The notes: generated from the letters alone by a model not told the origin. A stretch of DNA of 64,000 bases from Deltaproteobacteria bacterium (GCA_028695735.1 JAQVIJ010000005.1:1-64000), one strand, 5' to 3'; positions 28,682 through 38,147 are shown, counted from the first letter of the stretch. Numbers and translations: made by a program.

Positions 28682-30067
28682 ATGTATAAAAGACAGCATA
28701 TTCATTTTGTGGGGGTTGGTGGTATCGGTATGAGTGGTCTGGCCCAGGTGCTTTTACAGCTGGGCTACGAGATTTCCGGTTCCGACCTGCGCTCTACGGA
28801 TATCACCAATAAACTGGCCTCCCTGGGAGGTCTGATCTACAAGGGCCATGCCCCTGAGCACATTCAGGGTGCGGATGTTGTGGTGTATTCCTCTGCAGTC
28901 CGGCCGGACAACCCGGAGATCCTGGCTGCCCACCAGGCAAACATACCCATCATACCCCGCGCCGAACTCCTGGCCGAACTCATGCGTCTCAAAAAGTTCG
29001 GCATTGCGGTGGCCGGTGCCCATGGAAAGACCAGCACCACCTCCATGGCGGCCTCTGTGCTTCAGGCAGGCGGGGTGGACCCGACTGTCATCATCGGAGG
29101 CAAGGTCAAGGCATTGGGGACTCATGCTGTGTGGGGAAATGGTGATTTTCTTCTGGCGGAGGCCGATGAGAGCGACGGCAGTTTTCTGCGTCTCACCCCG
29201 TCTATAGTGGCGGTGACGAATATCGACAGGGAGCATCTGGATTTTTATCCGGATATGAACAGCATCGTTGCGGCCTTTCATGAATTCATCGAAAAGATTC
29301 CGTTTTACGGCCTTGCTGTTCTCTGCGCCGACGATTCAGCCATTTCTGCCCTGCTGCCCAGTCTGCATAAGCGGTATCTGACTTACGGCACTTGTGAACA
29401 GGCGGATTTGAGGGCTGTGGATATAGAGTTAACAGGATTTGGAGTGCGCTACCGCGCTGTTTTCAGGGGAGAAGGGCTGGGAGAGATTCGCCTTCAGGTG
29501 CCCGGTCTGCATTATCTGCGCAATTCACTGGCGGCCTTGGCCATCGGTCTGGAACTGGAATTGCCTTTTGAGGCCATAAGTAGAGGCCTTTATGAGTATC
29601 AGGGGGTGGGGAGAAGATTCGAGGTGATAGGTGACTGCAACGGCATCACATTTGTGGACGATTACGCCCATCACCCCACGGAGATAGGGGCTACATTGAA
29701 GACAGCGCGATACTGCTGGCCTGACAGAAGGCTGGTGGTGCTGTTCGAGCCTCATCGCTACACCCGCACCCTGGCCTTGATGGATGAGTTCCCGGCGGCG
29801 TTTCAGGATGCTGACCTGTTGTTTCTTACGGAGATATATCCGGCCAGTGAAAGGCCCATAGTAGGGGTCAGCGGAGAGAGATTAGCCAGAAAAATAGAAG
29901 AGACAGGGTGCCCTGTGCGTTTTGTGCCCGCTGTGAGCGAGCTTCCGGAGCGTGTTGCAGGGATATTGCAGCAGGGAGATGTGGTGCTGACCCTGGGTGC
30001 AGGGTCCATAGGACAGGTGGGTTATGCCATGTTGTCACACCTTCTTAAGGGACAGGCAATTGCTTGA
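28682..30067 (+). CDS. murC: UDP-N-acetylmuramate--L-alanine ligase MurC
   Basis: MurC, 461 residues, adds L-alanine to UDP-MurNAc and commits precursors to the pentapeptide. The N-terminal fold HFVGVGGIGMSGLAQ is followed by the ATP loop AGAHGKTSTTSM, EADESDGSFL and the C-terminal DDYAHHPTEI. ATG 28682 is preferred to TTG 28670 because GGAG lies just before it. It is separated from murG by 33 bases and overlaps the chosen murB start by 8. Confidence 0.97.
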   Translation: MYKRQHIHFVGVGGIGMSGLAQVLLQLGYEISGSDLRSTDITNKLASLGGLIYKGHAPEHIQGADVVVYSSAVRPDNPEILAAHQANIPIIPRAELLAELMRLKKFGIAVAGAHGKTSTTSMAASVLQAGGVDPTVIIGGKVKALGTHAVWGNGDFLLAEADESDGSFLRLTPSIVAVTNIDREHLDFYPDMNSIVAAFHEFIEKIPFYGLAVLCADDSAISALLPSLHKRYLTYGTCEQADLRAVDIELTGFGVRYRAVFRGEGLGEIRLQVPGLHYLRNSLAALAIGLELELPFEAISRGLYEYQGVGRRFEVIGDCNGITFVDDYAHHPTEIGATLKTARYCWPDRRLVVLFEPHRYTRTLALMDEFPAAFQDADLLFLTEIYPASERPIVGVSGERLARKIEETGCPVRFVPAVSELPERVAGILQQGDVVLTLGAGSIGQVGYAMLSHLLKGQAIA

Positions 30068-30977
30068 GGCGGAGCTCCAGGCCATAGACGGCCTTGATAT
30101 TACTCGGAATGTGCCTCTTGCGCCCTTAACCACCTTTCATATCGGTGGAAAGGCCAGGCTTTTTCTGGCGCCAAGGAACATTAGAGCCCTTGAGCAGGCG
30201 CTTTTGAGCCTCAAACGCCATGAGCAAGGTTATAGAATCCTTGGGAACGGCAGCAATCTGCTCATAGACGATGCAGGGGTGGATGTGGTGCTCAGCCTTC
30301 GGGGATTGACCCGACATCTTGCCCCACAGCTTCAGTTTTCAAGGGGGCTTGAGCCCATAGGTGTGATGGTGGAGGCTGGTATGTCTTTGCAGCGCCTGTT
30401 GGCCTGGGCCGTGAAAAACGGTCTTTCAGGTTTGGAACGCCTGGCCGGCATACCTGGCAGTGTGGGCGGCGCTGCGTTCATGAATGCCGGCGCCAACGGC
30501 ACAGATATTTCCGCTGTAGTTGAGGCGGTGCTTTTCACCTTTCCAGGTGAAAGTCATTGGTATTCGAGGGATGTCCTGAAGTTTGAATACAGGCGGCTTG
30601 TTACGCCGGACGATGCGGTCGTAAGCGCTGCAAGATTTTTACTGATGCCCTGTTCAGTGCCGGATTTGATGCGTAATGTCCGAGTGATAATGGGCCGCAG
30701 ACGCGTCACTCAGCCCATAGGCAGCAAAAGCGCCGGCTGTGTGTTTAAAAATCCGGAGGGGGATTCGGCCGGCCGGCTTCTTGAGATGTGCGGACTGAAG
30801 GGAAGGCGCGTAGGAGATGCCCAGATATCTTCAAAACACGCCAATTTCATCGTAAATCTTGGGCAGGCCGGTTTTGACGAGGTATTTGAGCTCATGACAT
30901 CGGCCAAAGAGGAAGTATTTGCACACACCGGTATTGTATTGGCGCCTGAAGTGGCTGTCTGGAGGGATTATGTTTGA
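30060..30977 (+). CDS. murB: UDP-N-acetylenolpyruvoylglucosamine reductase MurB
   Basis: A FAD-dependent reductase making UDP-MurNAc. It has FHIGGKARL, LGNGSNLLIDD (FAD-binding), AGIPGSVGGAAFMNAGA and the C-terminal SSKHANFIVNLG. The proton-donor position usually held by Ser is Cys in SAGCVFKNPEG, a substitution known in some MurB. The start is a choice: TTG 30060 has AAGGGA seven bases upstream and an 8-base overlap with murC (305 residues); ATG 30024 would overlap by 44 bases with a poorly spaced Shine-Dalgarno. It is the type without the E. coli-like insert. Confidence 0.93.
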   Translation: MLEAELQAIDGLDITRNVPLAPLTTFHIGGKARLFLAPRNIRALEQALLSLKRHEQGYRILGNGSNLLIDDAGVDVVLSLRGLTRHLAPQLQFSRGLEPIGVMVEAGMSLQRLLAWAVKNGLSGLERLAGIPGSVGGAAFMNAGANGTDISAVVEAVLFTFPGESHWYSRDVLKFEYRRLVTPDDAVVSAARFLLMPCSVPDLMRNVRVIMGRRRVTQPIGSKSAGCVFKNPEGDSAGRLLEMCGLKGRRVGDAQISSKHANFIVNLGQAGFDEVFELMTSAKEEVFAHTGIVLAPEVAVWRDYV

Positions 30978-31800
30978 GGCCTCTGTGCGTTCCAATGCAA
31001 GATACCGCTCTTCAGCTAGGCAAATGGCCAGAAAAAGGGCCCGATGGAACCTGCTCAAGAGATTGGGCTGGAAGACCATGCTGTGTGGTGTTTCAGCTGT
31101 GTTTCTGGTGTTCGGCGGTCTTTATGCGTGGAATTATCTTGCCCACAGTTATGTGTTTTGCATACAATCCATTCGTATTGAACCGAGCCGGCATCTGAAC
31201 GAAGAGGAGATACTGAAGTTGAGCGGTCTTTCATCCACCACAAACATCCTGAATATGGATGTGCATGCCGTGGAAAGGGCCGTTGAAGCGAATCCATGGG
31301 TTGAAAAGGCCTCGGTGGAGCGCAGATTCCCTTCTGCTGTGCATATCAGTGTCAAGGAGCACGTGCCGGTTGCGGTGGTGTCTTTGGGAAACAAGGCATA
31401 TATGGTGAATGCATCGGGTGTTTTGTTCAGGGAGTTGAACCCTTCGGAACCTACGGACGGGTTGCCTGTGATCACTGGCTTGAAACAGGATAGTGTGCGG
31501 CAGGGCAGATTGCCGGCTGAGGCCATAAACAGCATGGAACTTTTGAAAATGGCGCAGAAGGGGGCCAGGACCCTGGGTGTGGGCAATATAAAGGAGATAC
31601 ATGTCTCTGAATCAGGGGAGTTGACTGTCTATACGGTGGACAAGGGGGTGCCCATTCTGTTTTCTGCAACCGATGTGAAGCAGCAGTTTGCAAGGGCTGA
31701 AAATATCCTGTTCCATTTGTATAAGTCAGGAAATTATGACAGGCTTCAGGCCATTGATCTGGATTATGGGAAGGATCGCGCTGTGGCGCGGCTTAAATGA
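30970..31800 (+). CDS. ftsQ: Cell division protein FtsQ
   Basis: A 276-residue bitopic divisome protein: a basic cytoplasmic tail, one transmembrane helix (about 38-58), then the POTRA domain beginning FCIQSIRIEPSRHLNEEEIL and containing NPWVEKASVERRFPSAVHI, the FtsQ/DivIB signature. FtsQ holds FtsL and FtsB at midcell. Shine-Dalgarno GGAGGGA precedes ATG 30970, which overlaps murB by 8 bases. No ddl gene lies between murB and ftsQ, unlike in E. coli. Confidence 0.94.
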   Translation: MFEASVRSNARYRSSARQMARKRARWNLLKRLGWKTMLCGVSAVFLVFGGLYAWNYLAHSYVFCIQSIRIEPSRHLNEEEILKLSGLSSTTNILNMDVHAVERAVEANPWVEKASVERRFPSAVHISVKEHVPVAVVSLGNKAYMVNASGVLFRELNPSEPTDGLPVITGLKQDSVRQGRLPAEAINSMELLKMAQKGARTLGVGNIKEIHVSESGELTVYTVDKGVPILFSATDVKQQFARAENILFHLYKSGNYDRLQAIDLDYGKDRAVARLK

Positions 31801-31809
31801 GGAAGCGAA

Positions 31810-33030
31810 ATGTCTGATAAATCGGAAACGATAGTTGGGCTCGATATAGGCACTACCAAGATATGCGTTGTGGTGGGGGTCTGCACAGAAGATGGCGTGG
31901 ACATAATCGGTGTGGGCTCACATCCCTCTGTCGGGCTTAAAAAAGGTGTGGTGGTCAATCTGGAAAGCACTGTGCGTTCCATAAAAAAGGCCGTTGAGGA
32001 TGCGGAACGTATGGCGGGTTGTGAGATAGGGCAGGTGTATATCGGTATCGCCGGAAGCCATATCAAGGGATTCAACAGCCATGGCGTCATCGCTATCAAG
32101 GGACCTGAGGTGTCTGTTGAGGATATAGAAAGGGTAATAGACGCTGCTCGCGCCGTGGCGATTCCCCTTGACAGGGAGGTGGTGCATGTGATTCCCCAGG
32201 AATACAAGGTGGATGATCAGGCCGGTATCATGGACCCTGTTGGAATGCGCGGTGTGCGGCTTGAGGCCCAGGTGCATATCGTGACCGCTGCGGTTACAGC
32301 GGCCCAGAATCTGGTGGCCTGCGCCAACAGGGCGGGCCTGGATGTGGTGGATATAGTGCTTCAGCCCATTGCATCCTCCGATGCGGTCTTGAGCAAGGAG
32401 GAAAAGGAGCTGGGGGTGGCTCTGGTGGATTTTGGAGGCGGCACCACAGATCTGGCGGTCTTTGTAGAGGGGGCCATAAAACACACATCGGTTATCGGGT
32501 TGGGGGGGTATAACCTTACCAATGACCTTGCCATAGGCCTGAAGACCCCCATCAACGAGGCCGAGCGCCTGAAGATACAGTATGGAAGTTGTCTTGCCTC
32601 CGCTGTGCCCCCGGACGAGACCATAGAGGTGCCAAGTGTGGGAGGCCGCAAGCCAAGGCTGCTTTACAGGCACGTTCTGGCCGAGATACTGGAACCACGG
32701 GTGGAGGAGATATTGGGATTGGTGGAGCAGGAGATGTCCCGTGTGGTTTCAAGGGATAAAGTGGCATCGGGCGTGGTTGTTACGGGCGGTTCAGCCCTGT
32801 TGCCTGGTATGGCCGAGCTGGCGGATCAGATATTCCAGCTTCCGACCCGCATAGGATATCCACAGCACATCACAGGCCTGGTGGATATGGTCAACACACC
32901 CATGTACTCCACTGCCATCGGCCTGGTGCTGCATGGCCTGGAGCACAACGCAGACAGGAAATTTCGCATTCGGGACGGCAACATCTTCAACAGATTGCTG
33001 GCCAGAATGAAGTCATGGTTCAAGTTTTGA
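31810..33030 (+). CDS. ftsA: Cell division protein FtsA
   Basis: FtsA, 406 residues, an actin-like ATPase that ties FtsZ to the membrane. The phosphate-1 loop reads VGLDIGTTKICVVVG, then the SHS2-type 1C domain, VDFGGGTTDLAVF (phosphate 2) and VVTGGSALLPGM. The C-terminal amphipathic membrane helix is seen as NRLLARMKSWFKF. It is complete and lies 9 bases after ftsQ and 14 before ftsZ. An intact FtsA shows that the early divisome is conserved here. Confidence 0.98.
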   Translation: MSDKSETIVGLDIGTTKICVVVGVCTEDGVDIIGVGSHPSVGLKKGVVVNLESTVRSIKKAVEDAERMAGCEIGQVYIGIAGSHIKGFNSHGVIAIKGPEVSVEDIERVIDAARAVAIPLDREVVHVIPQEYKVDDQAGIMDPVGMRGVRLEAQVHIVTAAVTAAQNLVACANRAGLDVVDIVLQPIASSDAVLSKEEKELGVALVDFGGGTTDLAVFVEGAIKHTSVIGLGGYNLTNDLAIGLKTPINEAERLKIQYGSCLASAVPPDETIEVPSVGGRKPRLLYRHVLAEILEPRVEEILGLVEQEMSRVVSRDKVASGVVVTGGSALLPGMAELADQIFQLPTRIGYPQHITGLVDMVNTPMYSTAIGLVLHGLEHNADRKFRIRDGNIFNRLLARMKSWFKF

Positions 33031-33044
33031 TGAAGGAGGGAAAT

Positions 33045-34202
33045 ATGTCGTTTGAATTTGTGGAGAGCACTCCCACTGCAAAATTAAAGGTTGTAGGCGT
33101 AGGTGGCGGCGGAGGAAACGCCATCAACAATATGATCGCATCCAAGATACTTGGAGTGGATTTTATCGTCGCCAATACCGACATACAGGCATTGGAGACG
33201 TCAAAGGCCGATATCAAGATACAATTGGGCAAGAAACTTACCGCCGGACTTGGCGCAGGTTCAAAGCCTGAGGTGGGTCGAGAGGCCGCAGAACAGAGTA
33301 TCGACGAGATTCGCGAGGTGCTGGCCGGTAGCAACATGGTGTTTGTCACAGCCGGCATGGGAGGAGGCACTGGCACCGGCGCCGCTCCTGTAATAGTTGA
33401 AGTGGCCAAGGAACTCGGCGCCCTGACCGTAGCTGTTGTGACAAAACCCTTTGCATTTGAGGGCAAACAGCGCATGAAAAAGGCGGAAGAGGGTCTGGAG
33501 CGGTTGAGACAGGTGGTGGATACCATCATCACCATTCCCAACGACCGCATCAAGAATCTCGACACCTCCAGCAGGCTTCTGGATGTGTATCGCAAGGTGG
33601 ATGAGGTGTTGTATTATGCAGTCAGGGGCATTTCAGACCTGATTCTGGTGCGTGGGCACATGAATGTGGACTTTGCTGATGTCAGGGCGGTTATGGAGCA
33701 CATGGGGCTTGCCATCATGGGTACAGGTGTGTCCAAGGGTGAAAGACGGGCCGTGGAGGCGGTTCAGATGGCCATAGCCAATCCGCTCCTGGAGGATGTG
33801 TCCATCAGTGGTGCCTATGGTATTTTGATGAATATCACCGCCCATCCGGATACCTTCAAACTGGAAGAACTGACGCAGGCATCGGAACTCATCTATAACG
33901 AAGCCCATGAGGATGCACACATCAAGATAGGGACAGTCATGGACGAAACCGCCGGAGATGAGTTGCGCGTTACCATAATAGCTACCGGCATCGGCAAGCG
34001 TGATGCGTGTCCTAAGGCCGAGGTGGTGGATTTTCTGGACAAAAAGAAGGAATTGGCTGGGCCGGATGAAAGGATTCCCGGTCTTCAGGCAGGCAGGGGC
34101 GCCAAAAAAGAAACCGGCGTCCAGAATAATGCCGTAAGTCTTGATGAGGTGGACTGGAATCAGTTTGAGATTCCGACATTTTTGCGAAAAAAAGCGGATT
34201 AG
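33045..34202 (+). CDS. ftsZ: Cell division GTPase FtsZ
   Basis: FtsZ, 385 residues, polymerises into the division ring. The tubulin signature GGGTGTGAAPV, the N-terminal VVGVGGGGGNAINNM and NLDTSSRLLDVYR are typical. A linker leads to the conserved C-terminal peptide NQFEIPTFLRKKAD that binds FtsA. The Shine-Dalgarno AAGGAGGG lies before ATG 33045; the frame is open upstream but MSFEFVES is the family-like start. It is the last gene of the cluster and is followed by a terminator. Confidence 0.99.
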   Translation: MSFEFVESTPTAKLKVVGVGGGGGNAINNMIASKILGVDFIVANTDIQALETSKADIKIQLGKKLTAGLGAGSKPEVGREAAEQSIDEIREVLAGSNMVFVTAGMGGGTGTGAAPVIVEVAKELGALTVAVVTKPFAFEGKQRMKKAEEGLERLRQVVDTIITIPNDRIKNLDTSSRLLDVYRKVDEVLYYAVRGISDLILVRGHMNVDFADVRAVMEHMGLAIMGTGVSKGERRAVEAVQMAIANPLLEDVSISGAYGILMNITAHPDTFKLEELTQASELIYNEAHEDAHIKIGTVMDETAGDELRVTIIATGIGKRDACPKAEVVDFLDKKKELAGPDERIPGLQAGRGAKKETGVQNNAVSLDEVDWNQFEIPTFLRKKAD

Positions 34203-34228
34203 GCCTTAAATTTGGCTCTTAAAGGATA

Positions 34229-34256
34229 GTAGGGGTGGTTAGCGAACCGCCCCTGC
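34229..34256 (+). repeat. GTAG-headed palindrome (REP-like) after ftsZ
   Basis: GTAGGGGTGGTT-AGCG-AACCGCCCC: a GTAG head followed by a 9-bp stem with one T.G pair, 26 bases after the ftsZ stop. It has the same layout as the palindromes at 8163 and 40391 but a different stem sequence. Confidence 0.55.
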
Positions 34257-34265
34257 TGGTTCGCA

Positions 34266-34290
34266 ACGACCGATGTGGTCGTTTTATTTT
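34266..34290 (+). terminator. Intrinsic terminator of the dcw cluster
   Basis: Stem ACGACC (34266-34271) with GGTCGT (34277-34282), a 5-base loop, then TTTTATTTT. It lies 64 bases downstream of ftsZ and faces the convergent sensor kinase gene. Confidence 0.75.
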
Positions 34291-34300
34291 CCGTCATCCG

Positions 34301-35383
34301 TCATTTGATGGGGTAATATGCTGGGAAATATATCCTGACAACAGTTCCTTTGCCCTCCGGGCTTGAGATATGAATGGAACCCCGGTGGTCCTCTATGATC
34401 TGCTTGACATACGCCAGGCCGAGACCGGTGGTTTTGCCCTTCTGGGTGGTGTAGAAGGGTTCGAAGATATGTTCCAGCATTTCCGGCGCGATACCCGGGC
34501 CGTTGTCTTCGATGATGAGGGTATTTCCTTTTTCAGTGAGATCGGTGGTGATCTCTATGGTGGCAGCCTCTGGGCAGGCCTCTATGGCATTTCCTATTAT
34601 GTGTTTGATGGCCATTATGACAGTCTGCCGGTTTCCATAGAAAAACAGGTTCAAAGGGCTTCGATTGAGCAGTATCACCTGTTTTTTTTGTTCAGCCAGC
34701 GGTCTGACAAGTTCTATGGCCTCTTCCGTCAGTGTGTTCAGCTCCAGCTGCGTATAGTGTATCTGGGGCAGGATCATGTTTTTTTCGAAGTTGGCGACCA
34801 GTTCATTCAACCGTTGCGCCTCGTCGAGAATGGCCTGAAACTGCGGTGCACGGGTATCGTCGCCCTTTTTCAGCAAGGAACGGACCATACCTCCGATCAC
34901 CATGACGGGGTTGCGTATCTCATGGGCCAGCTTCAGGGACATCTCCGCCTTACTGCGTTCCGATATGATGTTTTCCAGGTCGTTGGTGAGTTTCAGTATT
35001 TCCTTGCTGGTTTGTTCTATCCGTTTTCTGTCCTTGAGCATCTGCACCATGATGTCATAGATGTTTCCGAAGAAGAGGGTGACAGAGGCTATGATGATGA
35101 AACTGATGGAATTGATGGCGCCGCTCACAGGAGATATCTCTCGCCAGAGCCAGTTCATGTCCAGAAAATAAAGAATGTGTTTCAGGATATGACCGAATGA
35201 CCTGGAGACTGCAAAGATCAACAGCGCATATGTAAACCACACGAGGTAGCGTGCAAGCGGATGCTGGACATGGGTTAAAAGTATTCTGCGTGCGTGTACT
35301 AAGCAGCCTGCGCTTATGAGAATCATAAGACTGCTGCCCAGCATGTCTATCCCCCAGATTGGGTATAGAGGAAATGTAGTCAT
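34301..35383 (-). CDS. Membrane sensor histidine kinase
   Basis: A 360-residue kinase with about four transmembrane helices in the first 110 residues, a short coiled coil, then the H box LAHEIRNPVMVIGG, N box IIGNAIEACPEA, G1 IEDNGPGIAPEM, F box FEPFYTT and G2 GLGLAYVKQIIEDH. It has no PAS or HAMP domain and no receiver, and no response regulator gene adjoins it, so the partner is unknown. It overlaps by 4 bases with the small membrane protein gene upstream, which may be its signal-sensing partner. Confidence 0.92.
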   Translation of the reverse strand: MTTFPLYPIWGIDMLGSSLMILISAGCLVHARRILLTHVQHPLARYLVWFTYALLIFAVSRSFGHILKHILYFLDMNWLWREISPVSGAINSISFIIIASVTLFFGNIYDIMVQMLKDRKRIEQTSKEILKLTNDLENIISERSKAEMSLKLAHEIRNPVMVIGGMVRSLLKKGDDTRAPQFQAILDEAQRLNELVANFEKNMILPQIHYTQLELNTLTEEAIELVRPLAEQKKQVILLNRSPLNLFFYGNRQTVIMAIKHIIGNAIEACPEAATIEITTDLTEKGNTLIIEDNGPGIAPEMLEHIFEPFYTTQKGKTTGLGLAYVKQIIEDHRGSIHISSPEGKGTVVRIYFPAYYPIK

Positions 35384-35856
35384 AGCGGAAACCTGGGGAT
35401 CAGATCCGGTGAGGCAGCGATCTTTTTTACTCCCTTATAGATCAGATACATGCCTGGGACACAGAGAAGATGGTCGCACTTGAAGACTACATATGCCCAC
35501 GCCACCCATGAGTCGAGATAGATGATGGGTGTATGGCTCCCATCCGTTGTGATATTGGCGCCCGGCAGGAGTTCTTCTATTGTATGGCCGGTGATGGTCC
35601 AGATATTCCAGAGGATCAGCCAGAATATGCCGTTTCCGATGGAATGCCAGCCGTCCATGTCAAGGAAGCCGCTCTTTTGCAGCTGCCGGTGCAGCAGTGT
35701 GCAGGACGCGGCGAAAAACAGATGGGCAGCCTGATGCACATAGATACCCTCGGGGTTTCCATGTGTCTGAAAGGCGTTTGCATCCGTTGAGGTTAGACAA
35801 AGCAGGCTGCAACAGAATAATATTGTGGTTGTGCTTGACTTGTGTATTTGCATCAT
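35380..35856 (-). CDS. Small membrane protein co-transcribed with the sensor kinase
   Basis: A 158-residue protein with a signal peptide (cleavage likely after the Ala-Asn-Ala at about residue 28) and about three hydrophobic segments. The mature start HGNPEGIYVHQAAHLFFAA places several histidines next to the membrane, and another is in ITGHTIEELLPG. The histidines could bind metal or haem; this is inference. Function is unknown. The ATGA overlap with the kinase gene suggests a dedicated two-gene sensor. ATG 35856 is followed at once by another ATG (35853), and neither has a Shine-Dalgarno. Confidence 0.75.
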   Translation of the reverse strand: MMQIHKSSTTTILFCCSLLCLTSTDANAFQTHGNPEGIYVHQAAHLFFAASCTLLHRQLQKSGFLDMDGWHSIGNGIFWLILWNIWTITGHTIEELLPGANITTDGSHTPIIYLDSWVAWAYVVFKCDHLLCVPGMYLIYKGVKKIAASPDLIPRFPL

Positions 35857-35861
35857 TAAAA

Positions 35862-35867
35862 ATTATA
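35862..35867 (-). promoter_or_regulatory. -10 element five bases before the start codon (possible leaderless mRNA)
   Basis: On the minus strand TATAAT (35867 to 35862) ends five bases before ATG 35856. A transcript starting about seven bases after the -10 would begin at or within the start codon. The -35 region is weak. Lack of a Shine-Dalgarno agrees with leaderless translation, but this is inference. Confidence 0.4.
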
Positions 35868-36035
35868 CAGTATTCCCCAAAGGTTATTGTTATACATTTA
35901 GATCGTTACAAATCATGGGGCCTGTGAATCATGAAGGTCGTGGCAAGTTATAAGTAATATCAATATGTCCCTCATGATGGTAGGATTTTTACTATATCAG
36001 GAATTAAAATCAAGCTTTTCTTTGAAAGGATGGTT

Positions 36036-37859
36036 ATGAGCCAGAACAAAGCGGCTGTAAAAAAGGTGGGGCCTTCCAATGATTTGGAGGGCCTGGGTGT
36101 GGACTCTGTCAGATGGGACATAACTCATTTGTATCAGGGCATCTCAGATGACCGCATTGCCCAGGATATGGCGGCATGTGAGTCCGAGGCAAAGGCCATA
36201 GCGAGGCATTTTGCAGGCCGTCTGGCAGGGCTTGCGGCAGAGGAGTTTTTTGAGCTGCTCTCCCGTATGGAAGCTCTGCTGGAGACAGTGGGCCGCATCA
36301 CCAGCTTTGCAAGCCTGAATTTTGCCACACAGGTCACAAATAGCGAGGCAGGTGCCTTTTTACAGAAGGTCAAGGAGCAGACCTCCTTCATCGTAAAGGA
36401 ACTGGTGTTTTTTGACCTGGAGTGGGCGAACCTGCCGAATGATGCGGCAAAAAAACTGCTGGAATCCCATGTGTTGGGCCGTTACCGCCATTATCTTGAA
36501 AACATTCGGCGTTATAAGCCGCATCTTTTGAGCCATCAGGAAGAGAGGCTCCTGGTGGAGCTGTCGCCCGTGGGTGTCTCCGCCTGGACGAATCTCTTTG
36601 AAAAGGTTTTCGCAGAGCAGCTCTATGGCGAGCGCAAACGGCCTCAGGAGGAGGTGCTGGCCGATCTCTATTCCCCTGACAGGGAAGTGCGCAGGCAGGC
36701 GGCCAAGGAACTCACCGAGGGGTTGAAGGCTGTTTCCACGGTGATCACTCACACCTTCAATACCGTCCTGGCTGAGAAGATGATAGAGGACCGTCTGCGC
36801 TCCTACCCACATTGGCTTCGTTCCATGAACCTTGCAAATGAACTGGAGGATGAGGCGGTCAACGCCCTGATTTCCGCTGTTACCAGCAGATACGACATTG
36901 TCCAGCGCTATTATGCATTGAAACGCAGACTTTTGGGGCTGGACGAGCTTTTTGACTATGACCGCTATGCCCCGCTGCCCTTTGCAGGCACCACCTTGGT
37001 GCCCTGGCCGGAGTGCCGTACTATAGTGCTGAATGCATTTTCGGGCTTCAGCAGTGAAATGGCAAAGACGGCCCAGCGTTTCTTTGAAGAAAACTGGATA
37101 GATGCACCGGTAATGGCCGGCAAGACATCAGGGGCGTTCGCACATCCAGTCGTGCCGTCGGCTCATCCCTATGTGCTCGTGAACTATACAGGTAATCTGC
37201 GGGATGTGGAGACAGTGGCCCATGAACTTGGACACGGCGTGCACCAGGTTTTGGCCGCCTCGCAGGGCTATTTTAACAGCAATACCCCCCTGACCTTTGC
37301 AGAGACAGCCTCGGTGTTTGCAGAACTCTTGGTCTTTCATGCCCTTATGGACAGGCTTTCCGATAAAAAGGAACGGCTGGCCCTGGCGTGCTCCAAGCTG
37401 GAGTCCATCTTTGCCACTGTGTTTAGGCAGGTGGCCATGAACCGGTTTGAGGATGCCATTCACAACTCCAGGCAACAGCAGGGTGAGTTGTCTCCGGAGG
37501 ATTTTGATGCCCTCTGGATGCGGACTCAGAGTGAGATGTTTAAAGGCAGTGTAATCCTCACCGATGACTATTCCCGCTGGTGGGCATACATCGGGCATTT
37601 CGTGCATGCCCCGGGTTATGTCTATGCCTATGCCTTTGGGGAGCTTCTGGTGCTCTCGCTCTATGCCCTGTTCAAGAATGGAATGCAGGGGTTTGTGGAG
37701 AGGTATCTGGAGCTGTTAGCCGCAGGCGGCAGCAAGACACCGGAGGAATTGATGCGACCCTTTGGTGTGGACATAAACTCCAGGGATTTCTGGATGAGCG
37801 GCCTTCAACTCATCGAAGATATGGTAAAGGAGGTGGAGGCCGAGGCTGATGCCCTGTGA
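36036..37859 (+). CDS. pepF: Oligoendopeptidase F (M3B zinc metallopeptidase)
   Basis: A 607-residue cytoplasmic peptidase that trims peptides of about 7-17 residues. The zinc motif is HELGH at 396-400 (VAHELGHGVHQ), with the third ligand in FAETASVFAELL. The C-terminal tyrosine-rich GYVYAYAFGELLVLSLY is typical of the PepF/M3 fold. Start ATG 36036 is chosen over ATG 36030 because GAAAGGA ends five bases before it. Single-gene unit, convergent with the next gene 7 bases away. Confidence 0.95.
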   Translation: MSQNKAAVKKVGPSNDLEGLGVDSVRWDITHLYQGISDDRIAQDMAACESEAKAIARHFAGRLAGLAAEEFFELLSRMEALLETVGRITSFASLNFATQVTNSEAGAFLQKVKEQTSFIVKELVFFDLEWANLPNDAAKKLLESHVLGRYRHYLENIRRYKPHLLSHQEERLLVELSPVGVSAWTNLFEKVFAEQLYGERKRPQEEVLADLYSPDREVRRQAAKELTEGLKAVSTVITHTFNTVLAEKMIEDRLRSYPHWLRSMNLANELEDEAVNALISAVTSRYDIVQRYYALKRRLLGLDELFDYDRYAPLPFAGTTLVPWPECRTIVLNAFSGFSSEMAKTAQRFFEENWIDAPVMAGKTSGAFAHPVVPSAHPYVLVNYTGNLRDVETVAHELGHGVHQVLAASQGYFNSNTPLTFAETASVFAELLVFHALMDRLSDKKERLALACSKLESIFATVFRQVAMNRFEDAIHNSRQQQGELSPEDFDALWMRTQSEMFKGSVILTDDYSRWWAYIGHFVHAPGYVYAYAFGELLVLSLYALFKNGMQGFVERYLELLAAGGSKTPEELMRPFGVDINSRDFWMSGLQLIEDMVKEVEAEADAL

Positions 37860-37866
37860 TTTATTC

Positions 37867-38124
37867 TCAAAACATGTGAATGCGCTCACAGTCCGGGCAG
37901 ATCCAGGTGGGGCCGTTGCTCATGCCCCACTGGTTTTCCTTCATGCAGTCGTCACAGATGGCAAATCCGCACTGGCAGTTCCAGCAAAAGGGCAAGGTCC
38001 TGCCGCAGGCATGGCAGGTGTAGGTGCGTTTTGAGCGTCTTTGGCGGCCTGCAGATGTCTGGCTATTTTTGTTTTGAGCATTGGAGTCGGGCTTCATTGG
38101 GGCATCCTTGCGCATTTCAGCCAT
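37867..38124 (-). CDS. Small multi-cysteine zinc-binding protein
   Basis: An 85-residue protein with a basic, disordered N-terminus (to about residue 34) and a cysteine-rich C-terminus: CHACGRTLPFCWNCQCG, CDDC and CPDC, about four C-x2-C knuckles that could bind two zinc ions. It lies 23 bases after cysS and is probably co-transcribed. It is not recognised as a named family; nucleic-acid or protein binding is a guess from the zinc ribbons and basic tail. Confidence 0.75.
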   Translation of the reverse strand: MAEMRKDAPMKPDSNAQNKNSQTSAGRQRRSKRTYTCHACGRTLPFCWNCQCGFAICDDCMKENQWGMSNGPTWICPDCERIHMF

Positions 38125-38147
38125 ATTCCGATCCGCTTCATATTTAT

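Noticed and set aside
35900-36000. Inverted ATCATGA/TCATGAT before pepF as an operator
   Set aside because: Arms are only seven bases and about 45 bases apart, which is expected by chance in a region of this size.
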